NCBI GenBank assembly: GCA_947474755.1
Contig: CANJJE010000012.1
Location: forward strand, 1 to 64,000
Length of the DNA stretch: 64,000 nt
DNA from: Burkholderiales bacterium
Lineage (GTDB): Bacteria > Pseudomonadota > Gammaproteobacteria > Burkholderiales > Burkholderiaceae_C
Direction: 5' to 3'
A model generated the notes under the pieces. The model ran no database searches. It was not told the origin of the DNA and saw only the letters and a list, made by a program, of their open reading frames with translations. Shown here in pieces: positions 1 through 8,738 of this stretch (position 1 is the first letter of the stretch; each line of letters starts with the position of its first letter). A program made the position numbers and the translations under genes.

Positions 1-1919
<1,919 letters not shown>

Positions 1920-1923
<4 letters not shown>

Positions 1924-2387
1924 CGCACCACCGTAGAAGCGATCTGCCGCTCGACATAGGTGTTGCCGGGGTTGGCGGTGGTGTTCGGGCAGGCGCCGCT
2001 GCTCGGGGCGTTGCAGGCGTTGGCCTTGAGTTGATAGAAGCCCAGTGCCGTGCTGCCGTCGCTGCCTGCGGTCTGGGTGCAGCTCACGGTGATGGTGTAG
2101 GCGCCGAGCCCGGGGGCCGTGAAGCTGGTGGTGCCGAAGCACGCAGGTGCTGCTGCCGGAGGAGCGGGGTTGCGCAGCACCTGGAAGGCTGCCCATTCGA
2201 GCCCGGCTCGCGCTGCCTGCAGTGCGCGGGCCGACTCGACCTCGGCGGCCGAGCCCAGATGCTGGCGCGTGCTGACCTTGGTGATCGCCGCGCCCAGGGC
2301 GGCGAGCACCACGATGATGAACAGCACCGAGACCAGCGTGAAGCCGGCGGCTCGGCGCTCAGGGCTGGTTGCTGACGTAGACCGCAT
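1920..2387 (-). CDS. mshP: MSHA minor pilin MshP
   Basis: This 155-residue protein has a short basic leader and a prepilin-type cleavage site AAG|FTLVSVLFII followed by a hydrophobic helix. Position +5 after cleavage is Ser instead of the usual Glu, as in GspK/PilX-type tip subunits and MshP relatives that cap the pilus. The body contains four cysteines (ACFG, VSCT, NACN, GACP) that could form disulfides. It overlaps mshO by about 29 bases upstream and mshQ by 4 bases downstream, so translation is probably coupled. Assignment is by position between mshO and mshQ and by the leader. Confidence 0.8.
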
Positions 2388-3225
2388 GCTGCAGGCTCAC
2401 GCTTTCGGTGCCGGTGGAGGTATCGCCCGACAGCGTCAGCTGCAGGTTGACGAGCGCGGCGCGCGCGGCCACCAGCGTGCCCTCGACGCTGAAGCGGCAG
2501 GCGGTGACGCCGGTGGCCAGCACCGCACTGCTGCCGGCGCCGGGCGGGTCTGGCTGTGTGGCCGCGAAGCCGTAGCCCTGGTAGCGCCTCAGGGTGCCGG
2601 CGGCCAGGTCGCAGCGGTAGGTGACCGGCGTGGTCACCGCCATCACGCGATAGGGCGCGGCGTAGTCGCCCACCGGCAGGCCGGCCAGAGAGTTCAGGGT
2701 GATCGAGGTGGCCGATCCTGCGGCGTTGGTGGCGGTGCGGCGGTTCGAGCTGGCCTGCGCACCGGCGCTGCTGTTGTCGGCGTAGGCGTTCGAGCCGGTG
2801 ACGTTCGGGCCGAGGTTGTAGAAGACAAGCTCCTGCGAGGCCGTCACGATCAGCGGCGGGCCGACGATGTCGAAGCTGGTGTCGAGCGTGCCGAAGCTGA
2901 GCGGGTCGCCGCTTTCGGTGGCGTAGCGCGCCGCGCCCGTTGTCGGGATCAGCTCCAGTCCCAGGCCGGATGCGGTGACGCGCACGCTGTTGGGCAAGGC
3001 GATGGCGAGGTCGCGGCCGATGCGGCGCAGCGACAGATCGGCGGTGTCGACCAGTTCGGCGCGTGCCACGGTGGCGAGGTAGCCCTGGATCGGTTGCACG
3101 ATGAAGCGGCCGACCACCGCGAACAGCACGCCCGTGACGGCGATCACCATGACCACTTCGACCAGCGTGAAGCCCCGCGACGGGAGGGTGGTGCGCGACG
3201 GCTCAGAGCGAGGCATTGGGCGCAT
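2359..3225 (-). CDS. mshO: MSHA minor pilin MshO
   Basis: This is a 288-residue type IV prepilin with cleavage site SRG|FTLVEVVMVIAVTGVL near residue 18, Glu at +5 and a long hydrophobic N-terminal helix. The size and the body rich in beta-strand-like Ser/Thr stretches match MshO/PilW-like minor pilins, which help start pilus assembly. The start is the ATG at 3225; a second ATG at 3216 is equally possible, and both overlap the end of mshD. It lies between mshD and mshP, the canonical order of MSHA loci. Confidence 0.85.
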   Translation of the reverse strand: MRPMPRSEPSRTTLPSRGFTLVEVVMVIAVTGVLFAVVGRFIVQPIQGYLATVARAELVDTADLSLRRIGRDLAIALPNSVRVTASGLGLELIPTTGAARYATESGDPLSFGTLDTSFDIVGPPLIVTASQELVFYNLGPNVTGSNAYADNSSAGAQASSNRRTATNAAGSATSITLNSLAGLPVGDYAAPYRVMAVTTPVTYRCDLAAGTLRRYQGYGFAATQPDPPGAGSSAVLATGVTACRFSVEGTLVAARAALVNLQLTLSGDTSTGTESVSLQHAVYVSNQP

Positions 3226-3787
3226 GGCGGGTTCGGTAGCCGTCCAGCGTCAGCGTGCCGCCCCGCGGGTCGGTCACGGTCACGCTGATGCGCAGCACAT
3301 CGCCGCTGGCCGCTGTCATGGTGTTCAGTGTGACGGGGGTCACGGCCACGCTGGCGCTGTAGCCCGACAGGCCGGCCACGGCGGTGTTGGTGATGTCGAC
3401 GATGCCGTTCATCGAGTAGCCGCCATAGTCATTGGCGTTGTCGAACTGTGGCGTGGCGAAGCGGTTCTCCCCCGATTCCGGGCCGATCGCGTCGGCGCTG
3501 CTGGCGCAGTCGGCGGTGCTGGTGGCGGTGGTCACGTTGGCGTCGTCACCGTCGCAGTAGGTGAAGGGCATCAAGCTCACTTCTTCCAGCAGCGATTCGG
3601 CGACGGCCAGCGCCTGGCGGCGCAGCATCGGGTCGGCACTCGTGCTCGTCGATTGGATGAACACGGCGAGCACCCCGGCCAGCGCAGCGCTGACCACGGC
3701 GATGAAGATCACCAGTTCAATGAGGGAGAGGCCGCGAACGCGCTGCGTCAAAACCGGGTGGCGGCCATGTGTGGATAACGGGTACAT
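3203..3787 (-). CDS. mshD: MSHA minor pilin MshD
   Basis: This prepilin of 194 residues has cleavage motif RVRG|LSLIELVIFIAVV: Leu replaces the usual Phe at +1 while Glu +5 is kept. The ATG at 3787 is preferred because GAGG lies 5 bases upstream; an upstream in-frame TTG at 3847 would overlap mshC and has no advantage. Two cysteines (TYCDG, ADCAS) could close a disulfide loop. It sits between mshC and mshO and overlaps the latter by 23 bases. MshD-family minor pilins take part in priming MSHA pilus assembly. Confidence 0.82.
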   Translation of the reverse strand: MYPLSTHGRHPVLTQRVRGLSLIELVIFIAVVSAALAGVLAVFIQSTSTSADPMLRRQALAVAESLLEEVSLMPFTYCDGDDANVTTATSTADCASSADAIGPESGENRFATPQFDNANDYGGYSMNGIVDITNTAVAGLSGYSASVAVTPVTLNTMTAASGDVLRISVTVTDPRGGTLTLDGYRTRHAPNASL

Positions 3788-3843
3788 CGAAGCCTCGGGG
3801 AGATCCAGATCCGATCCTAGAGACGCCTCTCGGCGCCGATGCG

Positions 3844-4365
3844 TCAAGGAACGGCGCGAAACAAGCCTGTTTCTGTCTCGATCTGGTAGGCCATCGAAGT
3901 CGAGCCGTAGCTGACCGTGACCGGCAAGGCGCTGCCGGTCGAGGTGACCGTGCTGCCGCTGTTGTCGGCATTGAAGGTGACTGTGCGGGTGCCGCTTTCG
4001 GCCAGGCAGGGGGAGGTGGCGCTCGGGCAGGGCACGCTGGCGATGGCGTCTCCGGACACATAGGCGAAGGTGGCGCCGGTGGTCGTGAAGGTCGCCACCA
4101 CCGGGCGCCGCTGTGTCAGTGCCAGGCGCTGCATCGCGGCGCTCTGTGCTTTCAGCTCGTCGGCGAAGCCGCGCAGGCGGAAGGTGCCCAGCTCGAGTGC
4201 CGGCAGCGCGAACACCGCCAGCACACCGATGATGATGATGACCGTCACCAGCTCCACCAGCGTGAAACCGGCTTCACCATGGGGAACGCCGCAGCTCGGT
4301 GCGGACGCTGCGGCGTGAATCGGAGGCATCGTGAGGTGGGATGGCGACTGCCACCCCGCGAGCAT
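3844..4365 (-). CDS. mshC: MSHA minor pilin MshC
   Basis: This 173-residue prepilin has cleavage site GEAG|FTLVELVTVIIIIGVLAVFALPAL, a GspH/MshC-like hydrophobic helix and two cysteines in a PCPSATSPC loop. The start ATG at 4365 shares one base with the stop of the preceding pilin (TGATG), suggesting translational coupling. A later ATG at 4329 would give a shorter leader; neither start has a clear Shine-Dalgarno sequence. Position directly after mshA and before mshD matches MSHA loci. Confidence 0.8.
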   Translation of the reverse strand: MLAGWQSPSHLTMPPIHAAASAPSCGVPHGEAGFTLVELVTVIIIIGVLAVFALPALELGTFRLRGFADELKAQSAAMQRLALTQRRPVVATFTTTGATFAYVSGDAIASVPCPSATSPCLAESGTRTVTFNADNSGSTVTSTGSALPVTVSYGSTSMAYQIETETGLFRAVP

Positions 4366-4778
4366 CAGCTGATGCCCATGCCGACGAAGGTGGCCGTGAC
4401 AGCCGTGCCGGCGCTCGGGGTGAACGTCAGCGTGCAGGAGGTTGTCGCGCCGTTGGCGATCGCCAGGGTGCCGATGGTGTAGGTGCCGCCTTGTGTCGGC
4501 ATCGCCGTCGTGTAGGCGCCCGACGTGTAGGTGCTCAGCGCCTTGGCGGTGTCCTGGCAGTCGACCACAGCCACGCCTTTGGAGCCGTTGGCGGTGCGGG
4601 TCGCGAAATTGATCGCGGCAGCAGACGCCAGCGCGCCCGCCACGCCATTGACGGCGGCCTGGTTTGCATCGGACCTCAGGTCCAGATACTTGGGAATGGC
4701 CACGGCGGACAAGACGCCGAGGATCACGATGACCATGATCAGCTCGATCAGGGTGAAACCGGCTTGGCGGGGCTTCAT
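4365..4778 (-). CDS. mshA: MSHA major pilin MshA, downstream copy
   Basis: This 137-residue type IVa-like pilin has a short leader MKPRQAG cleaved before FTLIELIMVIVILGVLSAVA, followed by the MshA-typical IPKYLDLRSDANQAAVNGVAG segment and two cysteines (VDCQD, TSCTL) that probably form the C-terminal disulfide. GGAGA lies 6 bases before the ATG. It is nearly identical to the copy at 4896-5309, with only about five residue differences. Major pilins polymerise into the surface fibre used for attachment. The start was set at 4778, not at the in-frame upstream codon at 4874, because the leader and Shine-Dalgarno are both right here. Confidence 0.9.
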   Translation of the reverse strand: MKPRQAGFTLIELIMVIVILGVLSAVAIPKYLDLRSDANQAAVNGVAGALASAAAINFATRTANGSKGVAVVDCQDTAKALSTYTSGAYTTAMPTQGGTYTIGTLAIANGATTSCTLTFTPSAGTAVTATFVGMGIS

Positions 4779-4895
4779 GACTAGTCTCCAGTGTGAATAA
4801 GGGTTTGGAAGGTCGGTGTTGGGAAGACTGCTTGCGCGTGTGATCCAGCTATCGGCGTCCGTGCTCACTTTCATAGTCCTGGCTGAGAATGAACA

Positions 4896-5309
4896 TCAGC
4901 TGATGCCCATGCCGACGAAGGTGGCCGTGACGGCCGTGCCGGCGCTCGGGGTGAACGTCAGCGTGCAGGAGGTTGTCGCGCCGTTGGCGATCGCCAGGGT
5001 GCCGATGGTGTAGGCGCCGCCTTGTGTCGGCATGGCCGTCGTGTAGGCGCCCGACGTGTAGGTGCTCAGCGCCATGGCGGTGTCCTGGCAGTTGGTCACA
5101 GCCACGCCTTTGGAGCCGTTGGCAGTGCGGGTCGCGAAATTGATCGCGGCAGCAGAAGCCAGCGCGCCCGCCACGCCATTGACGGCGGCCTGGTTCGCAT
5201 CGGACCTCAGGTCCAGATACTTGGGAATGGCCACGGCGGACAGGACACCGAGAATCACGATGACCATGATCAACTCGATCAGGGTGAAACCGGCTTGGCG
5301 GGACTTCAT
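4896..5309 (-). CDS. mshA: MSHA major pilin MshA, upstream copy
   Basis: This 137-residue pilin starts MKSRQAG|FTLIELIMV and is the tandem twin of the next gene. The differences seen are Ser for Pro at residue 3, TN for VD and Met for Lys around the first cysteine, and Ala for Thr in the PTQGG loop. GGAGAG precedes the ATG by about 7 bases. It follows mshG by about 100 bases, a spacing that leaves room for a promoter or processing site favouring high pilin expression. Function as major fibre subunit is from family knowledge; whether both copies are expressed cannot be told. Confidence 0.9.
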   Translation of the reverse strand: MKSRQAGFTLIELIMVIVILGVLSAVAIPKYLDLRSDANQAAVNGVAGALASAAAINFATRTANGSKGVAVTNCQDTAMALSTYTSGAYTTAMPTQGGAYTIGTLAIANGATTSCTLTFTPSAGTAVTATFVGMGIS

Positions 5310-5410
5310 GACTACTCTCCAGTGTGAATTTGGGGTCGAAAGGCCTGCGTCGGGCAGCCTGTTCGCACCTGTGTTGCAGTTATCGGTACTTCTGCTCATT
5401 TCTTGAGTCA

Positions 5411-6655
5411 TCAGCCGCCACCCCGTCCCTGTGCCGCGCCGCCGAGGTTCCACAGCGGCAGGAAGATGCCCAGGGCGAGTACCAGCACCATCGCGCCAAT
5501 CACCGCGAGCAGCAGCGGCTCGATGCTGGCGGCCAGGCCCTTGATCGCGTAATCGGTCTCGCGCTCGTACATGTCGGCGACCTCCATCATCAGGCTGTCG
5601 AGGTCGCCGGTTTCCTCGCCGATCGCGATCATCTGCAGCACGACCGGCGTGAAGATGCCGGTGGCGGCGGCGCAGCGCGAGACGGTTTCGCCGCGCTCGA
5701 TGCTTTCGCGCATCTGCTCGATGCGCTGCGCGATGTAGGCGTTGTCGACCGTCTGCGCCACCACCGACATCGCGCGGCTGATCGGCACGCCGCTGCGGCT
5801 CGCGATGGCGAAGCTGCGTGCAAAGCGCGACAGCGTGCCCTTCAGCACGATCGGCCCGGCGATTGGCAGCTTGAGCTTCAGGCCGTCCCAGATCAGACGG
5901 CCGGGCGCGGTCGCCAGCCAGGCGCGCGCGCTCCACCACAGCCCGACACCGCCCGCCAGCAGCAGCGGCCAGGCCTCGACCGTGAACTTCGAGATGGCCA
6001 TCAGCAGCCGGGTGACCGGTGGCAGTTCGGCCTTGAACTGGGCAAAGACGGTGGCAAAGGTCGGGATCACGAACAGGTTGATCACCAGCATCGCGATGGC
6101 GATCGCGAACAGCACCATCGTCGGGTAGCGCAAGGCCTGCTTGATGCGCGAGCGCACGTCGAGTTCGAACTCGATATGCCTGGCCAGACGGTCGAAGACC
6201 TCGGTCAGCCGGCCGCTCATCTCGCCGACGCGCACCATCGCCACATAGAAGCCGTTGAAGGCGTGGGTGTGGCGCTTCATCGCGGTGCCGAGTTCGTGGC
6301 CTTGCTCGAGGTTCGCACGCAGGTCGGCCAGCATGGCGCTCAGCGATGCCTTCGTTGCCGAGGCCTGCAGGCTGGACAGCGCCCGCAGGATCGGCACGCC
6401 GGCGCGCTGCAGGGTGTGCATCTGGCGCGAGAAGGTCAGGATGTCCTCGCCCTTGATCGGCGCGCTGCCCAGACCGGGCCACAGGCTGATGCTCGCGCCC
6501 GCACTGGCCGCCAGCGACTGCTTCTCGGTCAAGGACACCAGGATCGTGCCCTTGGCCTGCAGCAGCGCGGCCGCAGCGCCGGCGTTGTCGGCATCGACTT
6601 CGCCACGCAGCGGTTCGCCGACCTGGTTCCGCCCTTGCCAGGTGAAAGTCGTCAC
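5411..6655 (-). CDS. mshG: MSHA inner-membrane platform protein MshG (PilC/GspF family)
   Basis: The 414-residue protein has two GspF repeats. The first contains FSRQMHTLQRAGVPILRAL, and the second contains ARSFAIASRSGVPISRAM and the AIGEETGDLD motif. Hydrophobic helices lie at about residues 155-180, 205-225 and 380-405. Platform proteins of this family sit in the inner membrane and couple the cytoplasmic ATPase to pilin assembly. The GTG at 6655 is chosen because AGGAGG lies 7 bases upstream; the frame itself is open further. It is downstream of mshE and upstream of the two mshA copies, as in MSHA loci. Confidence 0.9.
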   Translation of the reverse strand: MTTFTWQGRNQVGEPLRGEVDADNAGAAAALLQAKGTILVSLTEKQSLAASAGASISLWPGLGSAPIKGEDILTFSRQMHTLQRAGVPILRALSSLQASATKASLSAMLADLRANLEQGHELGTAMKRHTHAFNGFYVAMVRVGEMSGRLTEVFDRLARHIEFELDVRSRIKQALRYPTMVLFAIAIAMLVINLFVIPTFATVFAQFKAELPPVTRLLMAISKFTVEAWPLLLAGGVGLWWSARAWLATAPGRLIWDGLKLKLPIAGPIVLKGTLSRFARSFAIASRSGVPISRAMSVVAQTVDNAYIAQRIEQMRESIERGETVSRCAAATGIFTPVVLQMIAIGEETGDLDSLMMEVADMYERETDYAIKGLAASIEPLLLAVIGAMVLVLALGIFLPLWNLGGAAQGRGGG

Positions 6656-6739
6656 GTCAGCACCTCCTGGCCGCCCGAAGGGACTGACGCGCACCCTCGG
6701 GGGGCCGCGAATGGAATGAGCTTGGGGGGCGCCATCACG

Positions 6740-8551
6740 TCAATCGCATTCCGCGCCCAGCCGCATCGCCTCGGCGACCGAGGTGGCGCCGCCACGCACC
6801 AGGCTCAGCGCGCGGTACGCCATCGTGCGGCCCTGCATCTGCTCGCGGGCCAGCTTCGAGAACCCGACCAGGTCGGCGCGTGTCGCCGCCTGCGCGAGCT
6901 CAGTGTTCATCTCCAGCATTTCGTAGACGCCGATGCGGCCGACATAGCCCGTACCGTTGCAGGCCGCACAGCCGCGCCCGCGCAGCGTGCGTTCGCTCGC
7001 CGCACTTTCACCGGCGAGAGCGGTCAGCCAGCCGGCTTCCTGCGGCGTGGGGATGTGGGTCTCGGCGCAGTTGCTGCAGTTGGCGCGCACCAGGCGCTGC
7101 GCGATCACCGCTTGCAGCGAGCTGGCCACCATGAAGGCCGGCGCACCCATGTCGAGAAGCCGGAACGGTGCGCTGATCGCGTCGCGGGTGTGCAGCGAGG
7201 ACAGCACCAGGTGGCCGGTGATGGCCGCGCGCAGGCCGATGTCGGCGGTTTCGGGATCCCGGATCTCGCCGACCAGGATCACGTCCGGGTCCTGCCGCAG
7301 GGTGGAGCGCAGCACGCGGGCGAAGCTCAGTTCGATCTTGTCGTTGACCTGTACCTGGGTCAGGCCGGGCAGGCGGTATTCGATCGGGTCCTCGACGGTG
7401 ATCACTTTCAGGCGCTCGGCGTCGATCTCGGCCAGGGCGGCATACAAGGTGGTCGTCTTGCCGACGCCGGTCGGGCCGGTGACCAGCACCATGCCCGAGG
7501 AGCGGCCGAGGATTTCCTGGAAGCGGATCAGCAGGTCCTGCGGCATGCCGATCTCGTCGAGTCGACGCATGCCCTTGCCGTGAGCCAGCAGCCGCAGCAC
7601 CACCGATTCGCCGTGGTGCGAGGGCATGGTCGAGATCCGTACATCGATGCCGTCATCGCGCACCCGCACGGTGAAACGGCCGTCCTGCGGCAGCCGCTTT
7701 TCAGAAATGTCGAGCCCTGCCATCAGCTTCAGGCGCTGCGCCAGCGCTCCGGCAATGCGCTTGTCGGCCTGGGTTTGCGTCTGCAGCACGCCATCGACCC
7801 GGCTGCGGATCACCAGCCCGCCGTCCTGCGGTTCGATGTGGATGTCGGAGGCGCCCATCTGCACGGCATCTTCGAAGACGCTTTGCAGCAGCCGCACCAC
7901 TGGCGCGCTTTCGGCAGTGGCACTGGCGTCGAATGCGCCGTTGTCGGCGGCGGCGCTGACGTCGATTTCGAGCGCCTTGGCGAGGCCGGTGATCTCGTCG
8001 GTGCGTCGGTAGTGGCGGTCCAGCGCCGGCACCAGCTGGCTCTCCGGCACGACGGCGATTCGCACCTGGCGCTTGAGCAGCCGGCTCAGCTCATCGTAGG
8101 CGACCAGATCGAGCGGATCGACGAAGCCCACCAGCAGGTGCTCGCGCTGGTCTTCCAGCACGATGACGCGCAGGCGGCGTGCGGGTGATTCGGGCAGCAG
8201 CCGCACGGTGCTGCTGTTGAGCGTGTAATTCTTGAGATTGACCGCCGGCACGCGCAACTGGCGCGCGAGGCCATGGGCCACCGCTTCTTCGGTGACGAAG
8301 CCGGCGTCGATCAGCAGCCGACCCAGCCGCTTGCCGGTGCCGCGCTGCATTTCCAGGGCCGTCTGCAGCTGCTCCTCGGTGATCAGCATCTGCTTGACCA
8401 GCACGTCGCCCAGACGCAGCCTCTCGCGCCGCGCAGGCGCGGGAGGCGGCATCGGCGCCGGGGTCGCGGTGGGCGCGCCCGCCGCGGCGATGGCCGCTGC
8501 GGTGAGCTCCTCGGTCGCAGCCCATTGCAGTGGGGTCAGCATGTCGGCCAT
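6740..8551 (-). CDS. mshE: MSHA assembly ATPase MshE
   Basis: The 603-residue protein has an N-terminal MshEN domain with two 24-residue nucleotide-binding motifs (RLGDVLVKQMLITEEQLQ at about 46-69 and RLGRLLIDAGFVTEEAV at about 75-98, separated by five residues). This module binds cyclic di-GMP in MshE. A GspE-type hexameric ATPase core follows: Walker A GPTGVGKT (359-366), Walker B DPDVILVGEIRD, and CSNC/CAAC metal-binding pairs. It should power pilus extension under c-di-GMP control. The ATG at 8551 (MADMLTPLQW) is chosen because the same decapeptide starts the neighbouring ATPase. The upstream 187 bases (8552-8738) show no gene. Confidence 0.9.
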   Translation of the reverse strand: MADMLTPLQWAATEELTAAAIAAAGAPTATPAPMPPPAPARRERLRLGDVLVKQMLITEEQLQTALEMQRGTGKRLGRLLIDAGFVTEEAVAHGLARQLRVPAVNLKNYTLNSSTVRLLPESPARRLRVIVLEDQREHLLVGFVDPLDLVAYDELSRLLKRQVRIAVVPESQLVPALDRHYRRTDEITGLAKALEIDVSAAADNGAFDASATAESAPVVRLLQSVFEDAVQMGASDIHIEPQDGGLVIRSRVDGVLQTQTQADKRIAGALAQRLKLMAGLDISEKRLPQDGRFTVRVRDDGIDVRISTMPSHHGESVVLRLLAHGKGMRRLDEIGMPQDLLIRFQEILGRSSGMVLVTGPTGVGKTTTLYAALAEIDAERLKVITVEDPIEYRLPGLTQVQVNDKIELSFARVLRSTLRQDPDVILVGEIRDPETADIGLRAAITGHLVLSSLHTRDAISAPFRLLDMGAPAFMVASSLQAVIAQRLVRANCSNCAETHIPTPQEAGWLTALAGESAASERTLRGRGCAACNGTGYVGRIGVYEMLEMNTELAQAATRADLVGFSKLAREQMQGRTMAYRALSLVRGGATSVAEAMRLGAECD

Positions 8552-8738
8552 GGCGGTACTCGGTGATCTCAGTGGTGCGTGCGTTCCCGTGGACGGCGCT
8601 GCGGTGCCCGCGTACAGGCGCAAGCGGCGCAAATCCTCGTTTGCTCAATGATGGTGTGGACAGCGCCGGCGCAAGGCCCGATATCCGCCCGACTGAGCCC
8701 CCAATTCCTGCGATCGGTCATGTCGAGCTGCCACCGGA

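Larger units (their letters stand above)
4365..5409 (-). repeat. Tandem duplication of mshA with its leader
   Basis: Units of about 514 bases (4365-4878 and 4896-5409) each hold a pilin gene and its upstream leader. The coding parts differ at only a handful of positions. The leaders are still recognisably related (shared CTCCAGTGTGAAT and ATCGG segments) but carry many more substitutions and small indels. Confidence 0.85.

Noticed and set aside
4896-6482. Fusion of the upstream MshA copy with a 390-residue N-terminal extension
   Set aside because: The extension is an out-of-frame reading of mshG; the prepilin leader and Shine-Dalgarno fix the start at 5309.
5324-8188. Plus-strand open frame of 954 codons
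   Set aside because: It lies opposite mshG and mshE, is His/Arg/Gln/Gly-rich and shows no domain; it is the high-GC antisense shadow of those genes.
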